Shown here: piece after piece, positions 1 through 6,085 of the stretch
Layout of the letters: the number at the start of each line of letters is the position of its first letter
Numbering within the stretch: the stretch's first letter is position 1
NCBI GenBank assembly: GCA_003157235.1
Contig: PMJC01000078.1
Span: forward strand, 3,374-11,037
DNA length: 7,664 nt
Direction: 5' to 3'
Source of the DNA: Methanosarcina sp.
GTDB lineage: Archaea > Halobacteriota > Methanosarcinia > Methanosarcinales > Methanosarcinaceae
The notes under the pieces: generated by a model
The model's input: the letters and a program-made list of their open reading frames with translations, nothing else
The model's database searches: none
Told to the model about the DNA's origin: nothing
Program-made: the position numbers and the translations under genes

Positions 1-681
1 AACATGATTGTGGGAATTCATGAATTTCCTGAAGACCTCCCCACATTCATAGAAGAGCCAGAACAGTATATTCCAACATGGTTTCCAGATTGTGACCTGA
101 TACTTGCTATTGGCATCCATCCAGACCTTCTTACAGCTCTTCCGAATGTCGTGAAGAAAACGAAGGCAAAAGCCGTAATTGTACCTGCTGAAGAATCGAA
201 AAAAACCCCTGGTGGGGTTCTTGAGCAACTTAGGAAAGAGCTTGAGGTCATGGGAGTCGAATTTGAAGGACCAAGGCCTTTCTGTTCACTTGAAAAAACC
301 GGAAAATCAATCATAGATTCTTTCGTTGACCTTGGCTTCGGAAAGCCTGTACTTAGGATCAAAACAAGTCCTGATGGAAAGATGTTCATAAGAGCAGAGG
401 TAATTAGGGATGCTCCCTGCGGTTCTACATGGTTTGTGGCAAAAAAGCTCGGTTGGTCCGATATTCCAGGATATAAAGAAACAATTTCAGGCGCACATCA
501 CTCTTATCCGTGTACCGGAAGTATGGACAAAGATCCTCAGCTAGGTGATACTATCCTGCACAAGGCTGGATATACCATAAGGGAAGCCGTTGAAAACGGA
601 ATGAAGTGTGAACAAGAAGAAAAAGCTCTACTGCCTAAAGCTCATGGGGATAGATCTCAAGCTCTAGTTTCTAAAAATTGA
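1..681 (+). CDS. DUF166 family protein, probably 5'-partial at window edge
   Basis: The protein matches the archaeal DUF166 family (PF02593), whose members have sometimes been labelled putative thymidylate synthases without firm proof; I would not assign a reaction. Visible family features, counted from the ATG at 4, are the HEFPEDLPTFIEEPE block (6-20), IGIHPDL (36-42), a PFCSLE motif (Cys94), the DAPCGSTW motif (Cys139) and HHSYPCTGSM (His165, His166, Cys170), then a GDTILHKAGY block near the C-terminus. The three motif cysteines suggest a metal or thiol site (inference). The frame is open to the window edge (AAC at 1-3). Family members, as I recall them, carry an additional N-terminal stretch before HEFPEDLP, so the ATG at 4 is probably internal and the true start lies upstream. 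The last roughly 20 residues are low in recognisable motifs. It is followed by 206 nt of non-coding DNA before hcp, on the same strand. No signal peptide or membrane segment is seen. Confidence 0.8.
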   Translation, partial: NMIVGIHEFPEDLPTFIEEPEQYIPTWFPDCDLILAIGIHPDLLTALPNVVKKTKAKAVIVPAEESKKTPGGVLEQLRKELEVMGVEFEGPRPFCSLEKTGKSIIDSFVDLGFGKPVLRIKTSPDGKMFIRAEVIRDAPCGSTWFVAKKLGWSDIPGYKETISGAHHSYPCTGSMDKDPQLGDTILHKAGYTIREAVENGMKCEQEEKALLPKAHGDRSQALVSKN

Positions 682-801
682 GTTTTCATCATTGAGGGAA
701 CCATATCGAAACTCGTTCCTATATATGAACTGGTATCGTATGGAAAATAGTATTCTAAATGTAGCGGTACTAGAAGGAGGCCTTTCTTTACAACAATAAT
801 A

Positions 802-815
802 TTTTAATATAATTT
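802..815 (+). promoter_or_regulatory. Possible TATA-type promoter of hcp
   Basis: A T/A-rich block, TTTTAATATAATTT, lies about 75 nt upstream of the hcp ATG. If it is the TATA box, transcription would begin near 830-840 and leave an untranslated leader of about 50 nt, a common arrangement in Methanosarcina. The leader contains GGGAG at 858-862, but that is 25 nt from the ATG, too far for a normal Shine-Dalgarno site. No clear ribosome binding site sits directly before 888. The surrounding DNA is AT-rich, so the box could be chance. Confidence 0.3.
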
Positions 816-887
816 AGAAGATAAACTAGTTTGTGAGACATAATTAAAGGAAAACTGGGAGTATACGGAATAAAAGCTAACAAAAAT

Positions 888-1295
888 ATGTCATTTAATC
901 AATGTCAAGAAACTCTTAACTCAAAAGGTTGTACGAAAAACGGTGTATGTGGCAAAAAAGGGGAAGTTGCAGACCTTCAGGATAGACTTCTCTATGTTCT
1001 CAAAAGTATCGCATTCTATAACCTAAAGGCTAGATCTGAAGACCTTAATGAGGAAGCAACAGATAGATTTATATTGGACAACTTGTTTGCTACCCTTACG
1101 AATACTAATTTTGACAGAAAAGCAATTGAGTCACTTATTATAAAAGAGCTTAATCTCAGAGACGCGATTATAGCACAAATTCCTGCTGATAAGTTAGCTG
1201 CCGAAAAAGATCTCCCTGCTGTGGCTACTGTTACCCCTAAAAGCATAGAAGACACGGATGTTGCGGTTCATTCCACGCATGATGAAGGGATATAA
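888..1295 (+). CDS. hcp: Hcp N-terminal fragment (135 codons, before the frameshift)
   Basis: This fragment holds the N-terminal cluster domain. The expected class I pattern is Cys-x2-Cys-x7/8-Cys-x5-Cys; the sequence shows Phe3-x2-Cys6-x8-Cys15-x5-Cys21, so three of the four ligands are present and the first is missing. The text after it, [21 protein letters not shown], is typical of the family. The ATG at 888 is chosen because the cluster motif begins within its first residues. There is no good Shine-Dalgarno site. The fragment ends at a TAA created by the frameshift and would not fold into a complete enzyme alone. A possible alternative ligand for the missing Cys is not obvious. Confidence 0.8.
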   Translation: MSFNQCQETLNSKGCTKNGVCGKKGEVADLQDRLLYVLKSIAFYNLKARSEDLNEEATDRFILDNLFATLTNTNFDRKAIESLIIKELNLRDAIIAQIPADKLAAEKDLPAVATVTPKSIEDTDVAVHSTHDEGI

Positions 1296-2518
1296 GGTCA
1301 CTTCGGGAACTTCTGACCTATGGCCTTAAGGGAATGGCTGCTTATTCACACCATGCTTATGTGCTGGGTTATAAGGACGAAACAATCTTCGAGTTCATAA
1401 AAAAAGGGCTGGTTTCGATCACAGATAATAGCTTGGGATTGCAAGACCTCATTGACCTTGTCCTTGAATACGGCAAAAGAGATGTTTCAACTTTGGCTCT
1501 GCTTGATAAAGCTAACACTAAAACATATGGAAAACCTGAGCCAACTGCTGTCAATATCGGTGTGAGAGATCGGCCGGGAATCCTTATTAGTGGGCATGAT
1601 CTACGTGATCTAGAACAACTTCTTGAGCAGACAATGGGTACGGGAGTTGATGTTTATACCCATGGAGAAATGTTGCCTGCCAATTCATATCCTGCTTTCA
1701 AGAAGTATGACAACTTCGTAGGCAATTATGGGAGTTCTTGGTGGAAACAGAATGAGGAGTTTGAGAAATTCAATGAACCTATTCTGATGACGACAAACTG
1801 TATAATCCCGCCAAAAGATTCCTATAGAAACAGGATTTACACTACAGGAATAGTGGGCTTTGAAGGACTTATTCACATATCTGAAAAAGAAGATGGTTCA
1901 AAGGATTTCACTTCTCTGATTGAACAAGCAAAAACAACTAAGCCCCCGGAGCAGCTGGAAAGCGGAACAATTGTTTATGGCTTTGCACACGAAGCAACCC
2001 TATCAGTTGCGGGTAAAATCATAGAAGTGATAAAAAGCGGAAAAATCCACAAGTTCATGGTTATGGCAGGCTGCGACGGAAGGCACCAGGAGAGAGCTTA
2101 CTACACTGAATTTGCAAAAACCCTCCCAAAGAACACAGTTATCCTGACCGCAGGCTGTGGCAAATATAGCTACAATAAACTAGATCTTGGAGATATAAAA
2201 GAAATTCCAAGAGTTATTGATACTGGGCAATGCAATGATTCTTACTCACTTGTGGTAATAGCCCAGAAACTTGCAGAAGGCCTTTGTCTCAAGGACATAA
2301 ACGACCTACCTGTGTCCTATGACATAGCCTGGTACGAACAAAAAGCCGTTCTCGTTCTACTTGCCCTCTTGAGCCTTGGAATAAAGAACATAACCCTTGG
2401 TCCTACACTTCCGGCCTGTATATCTCCGCACGTTCTCAAAGTGCTGGAAGATAATTTCAACATAAGGCCAAACACAATCGTCGAAGAAGACATGAAAATA
2501 CTTTTGAATCACGTATGA
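1289..2518 (+). CDS. hcp: Hcp C-terminal fragment (after the frameshift), carrying all hybrid-cluster ligands
   Basis: Homology resumes at 1289 with [19 protein letters not shown]. The first ATG in this frame, at 1334, is the internal Met of KGMAAY and has no ribosome binding site, so it is not a real start. Numbered from that Met, the hybrid-cluster ligands are His88 (ISGHDL), Glu112 (THGEMLP), Cys156 (TNCIIPP), Cys247 (AGCDGRH), Cys275 ([10 protein letters not shown]), Cys300 (TGQCNDSYS) and Glu335 (WYEQKAV). Their spacings (24, 44, 91, 28, 25, 35) agree with the ligand series of the Desulfovibrio enzyme except for a three-residue deletion between the third and fourth. The frame stays open for the full 394 codons with a normal C-terminus, so decay, if real, is recent. 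Confidence 0.85.
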   Translation, partial: DIRSLRELLTYGLKGMAAYSHHAYVLGYKDETIFEFIKKGLVSITDNSLGLQDLIDLVLEYGKRDVSTLALLDKANTKTYGKPEPTAVNIGVRDRPGILISGHDLRDLEQLLEQTMGTGVDVYTHGEMLPANSYPAFKKYDNFVGNYGSSWWKQNEEFEKFNEPILMTTNCIIPPKDSYRNRIYTTGIVGFEGLIHISEKEDGSKDFTSLIEQAKTTKPPEQLESGTIVYGFAHEATLSVAGKIIEVIKSGKIHKFMVMAGCDGRHQERAYYTEFAKTLPKNTVILTAGCGKYSYNKLDLGDIKEIPRVIDTGQCNDSYSLVVIAQKLAEGLCLKDINDLPVSYDIAWYEQKAVLVLLALLSLGIKNITLGPTLPACISPHVLKVLEDNFNIRPNTIVEEDMKILLNHV

Positions 2519-2542
2519 ACCTAGGAAAAATGGGGATTTTAA

Positions 2543-2562
2543 GGGAGAAAAATATTTTTCCC
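2543..2562 (+). terminator. Possible hcp terminator
   Basis: GGG (2543-2545), then the self-complementary GAAAAATATTTTTC (2547-2560), then CC, lie 24 nt after the hcp stop. The right half supplies a five-T run, the kind of signal that stops archaeal RNA polymerase. The hairpin would have almost no loop, so the T-run is the stronger part of the evidence. Confidence 0.3.
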
Positions 2563-2747
2563 AAGCTTTTGCTCTCTACAGCTTTAAGCATGGAAGAAAT
2601 AATAGTTGCTTTTTAGTCACAGCTTTCTGCTCTTATTTTAAAAGTTGTCTTGACAGGTTTCAAGGAATCATGGCCTTTGGATCTCTGGTGTATTAAATAT
2701 TATATATGAAATTATCAACGTTTTGAGATTGTGGGGTAAATTTCCGA

Positions 2748-2831
2748 ATGGACTTTGTGAAGAAAGACGTACCAGTTCAAGAGAACAACCATGAAACATA
2801 TCCTAATACTGGCAAACCTGAAAAGGAATAA
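2748..2831 (+). CDS. Possible 27-residue small protein
   Basis: ATG at 2748 opens a short hydrophilic ORF (starts MDFVKKDVPVQENN, ends GKPEKE) with no recognised relatives. An A/T-rich TATA-like block lies 40-58 nt upstream and GTGGGG sits 12 nt before the start, which is a weak and distant ribosome binding site. It could be chance or the remnant of a longer gene. Low confidence. Confidence 0.15.
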   Translation: MDFVKKDVPVQENNHETYPNTGKPEKE

Positions 2832-2877
2832 CAGGGTTAGGGAAGACATTATGTGTTTGTAGGAATACTGCTTTGAA

Positions 2878-2946
2878 AAATCAAAATTTTGTTGGCCAAC
2901 CCGCTGTGAGCAACGGTGGATGCTCGAATCACCAAAATTTTGATTT
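2878..2946. repeat. Paired palindromic 10-mers forming a 14-bp inverted repeat
   Basis: Positions 2878-2891 and 2933-2946 are perfect reverse complements (14 bp), separated by 41 nt. Each arm contains the same 10-mer CAAAATTTTG, which is itself a perfect palindrome, so the copies are both direct and inverted repeats with centres 51 bp apart, close to five helical turns. The spacer is less AT-rich and can fold internally (CCA/TGG and CCG/CGG at 2896-2919, or GAGC/GCTC at 2908-2925). No target-site duplication is visible at the edges. It may be a mobile-element remnant, a structured RNA, or a two-site operator; the sequence alone does not decide. Confidence 0.6.
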
Positions 2947-3081
2947 ATTTCCTGAGTTTTGCATTGATGTCGTCAATTGTCAGTGAGATTAGTGGTAAAT
3001 TGTGGTGATCTCAGAAGATATTAAAATGTATCAAAAAATTATGACAACAACTGTTATTATCCTTGAAAACAATATCCAATT

Positions 3082-3086
3082 GGGAG
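3082..3086 (+). promoter_or_regulatory. Ribosome binding site supporting the GTG start of the radical SAM gene
   Basis: GGGAG ends four bases before GTG at 3091. The next in-frame ATG, at 3106, has no such site at normal distance. This supports GTG as the start, although the spacing is short. Confidence 0.5.
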
Positions 3087-3090
3087 TTAT

Positions 3091-4137
3091 GTGATAAAAG
3101 AAGCCATGTTATACGAAAAACTCGAAGACAATGAGGTCCACTGCAGTCTATGTGCTCATAGTTGCAAAATTTCATCCGGAAAAAGAGGTTTTTGCAAGGT
3201 CAGGGAAAACAGGGGAGGAAATTTGTACACTCTTATTTACGGTACTGTATCAAGCGAAGCAATTGATCCTATAGAAAAGAAGCCTCTATATCATTATTAC
3301 CCAGGGTCTTATGCCTATTCAGTTGGGTCAATAGGGTGTAACTTCCGCTGCAAACATTGCCAAAACTGGTCGATTTCTCAGGCCTGCCTGGAGGATTCTT
3401 TCACAGTGGATATTCCTCCTGAAGCGCTGATACAAAGGGCACTTATCACAAAATCAAGGTTAATTGCCTGGACTTATAATGAGCCTACAATCTGGCATGA
3501 ATACACCTATGAGTGTTCAAAATTAGCAAAAAATGTAGGACTTACAGCAGTCTATGTGACAAACGGGTATATGACTCCTGAAGCTCTCCTTCATATAGCC
3601 CCCTATCTAGATGCGGCTAATATTGATATCAAAGCATTCAATGAAAATTTTTATCACGATGTCGCCAGCGCAAAACTAGGGCCTGTACTTGAGGCTTCTG
3701 CCTTTGCAAAAAAGCTGGGAATCCATATCGAAATTACGACTCTTATTATTCCTGGAATCAATGATTCCTTAGAAGAGCTCAGGGAGCTTTCACAGTGGGT
3801 TTACAAAAATATGGGACCTGAAACTCCACTACACTTTACACGTTTTCATCCCCAGTATCAGATGCAAGATCTCTCTCCAACACCTGTGCAAACCATGCAG
3901 GAAGCTTGTCAAATAGCAAATGAGGAGGGATTGAATTATGTCTACTTGGGCAACGTTCCGGGGAGTGAGCGAAATAATACATTCTGTCCTAATTGCGGGA
4001 AAATGTTGATATCACGCGGTTTATTCGCGATTGAAAAATACGAGATCACACCTGAAAAGACATGTCCCATATGCGGAGAGAATATTCCCATAGTAGGAGA
4101 ATACGCCGACTCAAGACATGTATCGTGTGAAGATTGA
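3091..4137 (+). CDS. amrS: AmmeMemoRadiSam system radical SAM enzyme (AmrS type)
   Basis: This is a complete 348-residue radical SAM protein of the AmmeMemoRadiSam type, related to pyruvate formate-lyase activating enzymes. It is cytoplasmic and predicted to bind a [4Fe-4S] cluster and S-adenosylmethionine; the substrate is not established to my knowledge. The radical SAM motif is Cys83-x3-Cys87-x2-Cys90 in GCNFRCKHCQNWSIS. Before it lies the family's N-terminal Cys set (Cys18, Cys21, Cys25, Cys35) followed by a YGTVSSEAIDPIEKKPLYHYYPGS-like block (50-73). After the barrel a zinc-ribbon-like tail has FCPNC (Cys299, Cys302) and CPIC (Cys325, Cys328). Length and motifs are normal and nothing suggests inactivation. 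The family is usually discussed with the AMMECR1 and Memo proteins; neither is encoded nearby here, so they must lie elsewhere if present. The start is GTG with GGGAG upstream. It stands alone, with gaps of 572 and 241 nt on either side. Confidence 0.93.
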   Translation: MIKEAMLYEKLEDNEVHCSLCAHSCKISSGKRGFCKVRENRGGNLYTLIYGTVSSEAIDPIEKKPLYHYYPGSYAYSVGSIGCNFRCKHCQNWSISQACLEDSFTVDIPPEALIQRALITKSRLIAWTYNEPTIWHEYTYECSKLAKNVGLTAVYVTNGYMTPEALLHIAPYLDAANIDIKAFNENFYHDVASAKLGPVLEASAFAKKLGIHIEITTLIIPGINDSLEELRELSQWVYKNMGPETPLHFTRFHPQYQMQDLSPTPVQTMQEACQIANEEGLNYVYLGNVPGSERNNTFCPNCGKMLISRGLFAIEKYEITPEKTCPICGENIPIVGEYADSRHVSCED

Positions 4138-4151
4138 TCCTGAACTAGGAT
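4137..4151 (+). terminator. Small hairpin at the end of the radical SAM gene
   Basis: ATCCT and AGGAT form a perfect 5-bp stem around the loop GAACT, beginning at the last base of the stop codon. It is followed by TAAGTCTTTA rather than a long T-run, so a terminator role is only possible. Confidence 0.25.
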
Positions 4152-4342
4152 AAGTCTTTACATTATTGATGAAACTCATTATTAGCTCCACAATAGCAAA
4201 AAAATAAATAAGCATCAATTAATATAAAATACACAGTTTTGTAGTAAAACATTGTTTTCAATTTTCATATTTGTAACAATCTCTTCTTTCCACACTCTTC
4301 GATTGCCAAAATGTGTGTTACTTATGATTCTATATCGTGTCC

Positions 4343-4356
4343 AAAAAATATAAATT
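4343..4356 (+). promoter_or_regulatory. TATA box placed for a leaderless EamA transcript
   Basis: The A/T block AAAAAATATAAATT is centred about 29 nt upstream of the ATG at 4379. Archaeal TATA boxes normally sit 25-30 nt before the transcription start, so the RNA would begin at or within a few bases of the ATG. This fits the absence of any Shine-Dalgarno sequence before 4379. Further upstream, GTAACA (4273-4278) and TGTTAC (4316-4321) are inverted copies that could be an operator, though six bases at this distance may be chance. Confidence 0.5.
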
Positions 4357-4378
4357 CGCAGTCCTTTAATCCTCGACT

Positions 4379-5263
4379 ATGTCTGTAAAAGAAGGTTCTT
4401 ACAAATCCTATTCAGAAGTTGTAATTAGCAGTATAATCTACGGTTCAATAGGCGTTTTCCTAAATAATATTCAGGACATGTCTAATGAATCCATCCTTTT
4501 CTCAATATCTTTTTTTGGCCTCTGCATGATTTTTATTTACCTGTTGTTCCGTAGAGGGTTGGGCCAGCTTAGATTTAGGAAAAATAGAAGATACCTAATT
4601 TTACTAGGTCTCCTGAATACAATTACAGGCATATGCTACTTTTCTTCTATAAAATATAGTGGGATGTCCGTTGCAGTCCTTCTGCTTTATACAGCTCCTG
4701 TGTATGTTAGTCTGCTTGCTCCTATGATTCTTCGGGAAAGAAATAGTAGAAAAAGCCTTTTACCACTTCTTCTTGCCGTTACAGGAGTGCTACTTATTGC
4801 CCGCCCAGGAGAAGTTCTGATGAGCGTGGATACAGAATCCAATTTCCAGAAAGGTCTTATTTTCGGTTTGCTGGCAGGGCTATCATTTGGTATAACTATA
4901 ATCATGATCCGTTACCTGAGGCATGATTACACAGGTATAATTCAGACTTTCTGGATTACTGTTATAAGTCTCCTCATCATGCTTCCATCTGCACTTTTCA
5001 CTCCTCCCCATCTTTTCATTGAAAACCTTAATATTCTGATGATGTTCGGTTTCACTATTACATTAGCTGCTGTTATCTACGTCAGAGGAATTTCAGGAAT
5101 AAATGCACAAACAGGTAGTATTCTTGCCCTTTTAGAACCAGTCTCCGGAATCTTCTTTGACATTGCCATTTTAAAAAATCCAGTATATATCTCAACTCTT
5201 CTAGGTTGCTGTTTAATTATCACAGCAGCTTATATTGTAAGCAGAAGGGATCGCAGTAAATGA
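4379..5263 (+). CDS. EamA / drug-metabolite transporter (DMT) superfamily permease
   Basis: A 294-residue integral membrane protein with about ten hydrophobic segments in two repeated halves, the normal size and form for EamA (PF00892) transporters. Visible landmarks are the first-half block LLYTAPVYVSLLAPMILRER (about 102-121) followed by LLLAVTGVLLIARPGE (130-145), and in the second half YVRGISGINAQTGSILALLEPVSGIFFD, equivalent to the usual RGL...AQ..SILALLEPV motif. The C-terminus RRDRSK is positively charged and probably cytoplasmic. Family members export amino acids, metabolites or drugs; the substrate cannot be told from sequence. The usual acidic FGE-type residue after the LEPV helix is replaced by a LKNPVY sequence, a small departure of unknown meaning. 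It starts at ATG 4379 without a Shine-Dalgarno site, consistent with the leaderless promoter. No frame damage is seen. It is followed by a short ORF and a decayed gene on the same strand. Confidence 0.9.
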   Translation: MSVKEGSYKSYSEVVISSIIYGSIGVFLNNIQDMSNESILFSISFFGLCMIFIYLLFRRGLGQLRFRKNRRYLILLGLLNTITGICYFSSIKYSGMSVAVLLLYTAPVYVSLLAPMILRERNSRKSLLPLLLAVTGVLLIARPGEVLMSVDTESNFQKGLIFGLLAGLSFGITIIMIRYLRHDYTGIIQTFWITVISLLIMLPSALFTPPHLFIENLNILMMFGFTITLAAVIYVRGISGINAQTGSILALLEPVSGIFFDIAILKNPVYISTLLGCCLIITAAYIVSRRDRSK

Positions 5264-5394
5264 ATTACAGGTTCAATATTCGAAAAGTAAGAGATTCTGC
5301 CTTGAAACAAGAGAGTTTCGGTATAAATATCCTGCCCAAAAAATCTTTACTTAAGAGACCCTCTATTTTTAATACAATGGTTTTGAAAACATGA
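5260..5394 (+). CDS. Possible 44-residue basic small ORF overlapping the EamA stop
   Basis: ATG at 5260 overlaps the EamA stop in an ATGA arrangement, and the ORF stops in another ATGA overlap with the ATG at 5391 that opens the decayed gene downstream. The product is basic (begins MNYRFNIRKVRDSALKQ, ends SIFNTMVLKT) with no recognised domain. Overlaps of this kind are typical of translationally coupled genes, but no ribosome binding site is obvious and its composition does not distinguish it from chance. Low confidence. Confidence 0.18.
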   Translation: MNYRFNIRKVRDSALKQESFGINILPKKSLLKRPSIFNTMVLKT

Positions 5395-6076
5395 GAAAAA
5401 TGGTAGAAGAAAGTTCAATTTTTGGGCTTAAAGACTGTGTACTAATTTATTCATTTGAATCGAATTTAGTGCGCTTGACGATGTGAATCCGATAATTAAA
5501 AAGAGTGATTCAAGGCAATCGTTGAGTGACCTGATTCAGGCAAAAGCATTCTTATCCACCTATAGGCCAACTGGATACTCCGAGTTCAGATTCCTAGTTG
5601 ATAGATAATATCGATGTAATCAAAACGTCGAATAAAAAACTTTCCGAAATGTGGAACAGAATGCTGGGCTTTGCTTTCCAGTATCATCATTCACTTCCGG
5701 ATTTAACAGCCCTAAACATATAATAATGCAACTCTTAGTTGCGGGAAAATACAGGAAGAAAGCAAAAGAAATTGCAAAAAACTTCTACAGGAAATGAGGG
5801 TTTTGAAGATCAGATGAACTACATATATGGTAAACTTTCTGGAGGCATATCCAAAGTGCTGCAGTAGCAAGGTAACTGAGCCGTTATTTTGCAATTATGC
5901 TAGGGGATGAACCAGAGATAAGCTTGATACAAAAACAGATGACCAGATATACTAATTGCTCAAGATACTAAACAAATAATCTAATCCAGTATTTATTGTA
6001 GCCACTTAATGAGGAAATTGCCTCAAAAGCTGATAGGATTATTAAGCTTATGGGATGGAAAATTGGTTATAAATGA
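5391..6076 (+). pseudogene. Unrecognised gene broken by multiple frameshifts and stops
   Basis: No single frame is open, but adjoining segments read like one hydrophilic, soluble protein. The possible start at 5391 gives MRKMVEESSIFGLKDCVLIY. Then 5462-5602 reads EFSALDDVNPIIKK...FRFLVD; 5604-5720 reads DNIDVIKTSNKKLSEMWNRM...LTALNI; 5726-5794 reads MQLLVAGKYRKKAKEIAKNF; 5796-5864 reads EGFEDQMNYIYGKLSGGISK. After that the path is less certain: one frame gives LSRYFAIMLGDEPEISLIQK (5876 on), another gives RDKLDTKTDDQIY and SNPVFIVAT up to 6006. The end, 6008-6073, reads NEEIASKADRIIKLMGWKIG and stops at 6074-6076. One lesion is explicit: GATAGATA at 5600-5607, a 4-bp duplication, joins LVD to NID when one unit is removed. 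I do not recognise the family. The stop overlaps the ribosome binding site of the next gene, suggesting a former operon. Confidence 0.6.
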
Positions 6077-6080
6077 GGAG
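6075..6080 (+). promoter_or_regulatory. Strong ribosome binding site of the PPC gene
   Basis: GAGGAG ends five bases before the ATG at 6086. It overlaps the TGA (6074-6076) that closes the upstream gene relic, the layout expected of translationally coupled operon partners. Confidence 0.7.
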
Positions 6081-6085
6081 AAAAT

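Larger units (their letters stand above)
888..2518 (+). pseudogene. hcp: Hybrid cluster protein / hydroxylamine reductase gene split by a one-base frameshift
   Basis: Hcp is a cytoplasmic iron-sulfur protein with an N-terminal [4Fe-4S] (or [2Fe-2S]) cluster and a hybrid Fe-S-O cluster; it reduces hydroxylamine in vitro and nitric oxide in some bacteria, and is tied to nitrosative stress. Here the reading frame breaks at 1287-1295: the upstream frame reads DEGI then TAA (1293-1295), while the frame one base back continues [19 protein letters not shown] from 1289. Adding one base to the GGG at 1287-1289 restores [11 protein letters not shown] and a protein of 543 residues, the usual class I length. 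A second lesion is at codon 3, TTT (Phe), where the family has Cys; TGT to TTT is a single change. All seven hybrid-cluster ligands remain. No slippery heptamer is visible at the shift, so programmed frameshifting is unlikely. Either the gene is newly inactivated or the indel is a sequencing error. Identity is firm; functional status is uncertain. Confidence 0.88.
2519..3090 (+). other. Intergenic region hcp-amrS (572 nt)
   Basis: No substantial gene is visible on either strand. The stretch holds a possible terminator hairpin just after hcp, an A/T-rich block at about 2690-2708, a 27-codon ORF at 2748-2831, and two copies of a palindromic 10-mer at 2882-2891 and 2933-2942. The last 90 nt, upstream of the radical SAM gene, are AT-rich and probably contain its promoter (for example around 3018-3028), but I cannot fix the box. 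Confidence 0.6.

Noticed and set aside
18..389. 123-codon reverse ORF over the DUF166 gene
   Set aside because: Serine- and phenylalanine-rich antisense shadow of a clearly conserved forward gene.
697..724. GGAAC/GTTCC inverted repeat after the DUF166 gene as a terminator
   Set aside because: Only five base pairs with a 14-nt loop and no T-run; indistinguishable from chance.
725..799. 24-codon ORF before hcp containing GAAGGAGG (773-780)
   Set aside because: The peptide is short, has no ribosome binding site of its own, and the GGAGG inside it is not followed by a usable start codon. It may be a fragment of something older but there is not enough to call.
1286..1295. Programmed -1 frameshift site in hcp
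   Set aside because: The overlap of the two frames is only AGGGATATAA, with no slippery heptamer and no obvious downstream hairpin; a lost base in a G-run is simpler.
1685..1876. Reverse ORFs over hcp (also 1016-1255 and 1369-1554)
   Set aside because: All oppose strongly conserved hcp sequence and have no recognisable product.
2878..2946. CRISPR repeat or tRNA-like fold
   Set aside because: Only two copies of a 10-mer, no regular repeat-spacer series, and the internal fold does not make a cloverleaf or a CCA-ready acceptor stem.
4236..4250. GTTTT-GTAGT-AAAAC small inverted repeat
   Set aside because: Five AT-rich base pairs in AT-rich intergenic DNA; no reason to assign a function.
5712..5894. 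60-codon reverse ORF over the gene relic
   Set aside because: It lies antisense to the coherent forward segments and looks like a shadow frame.
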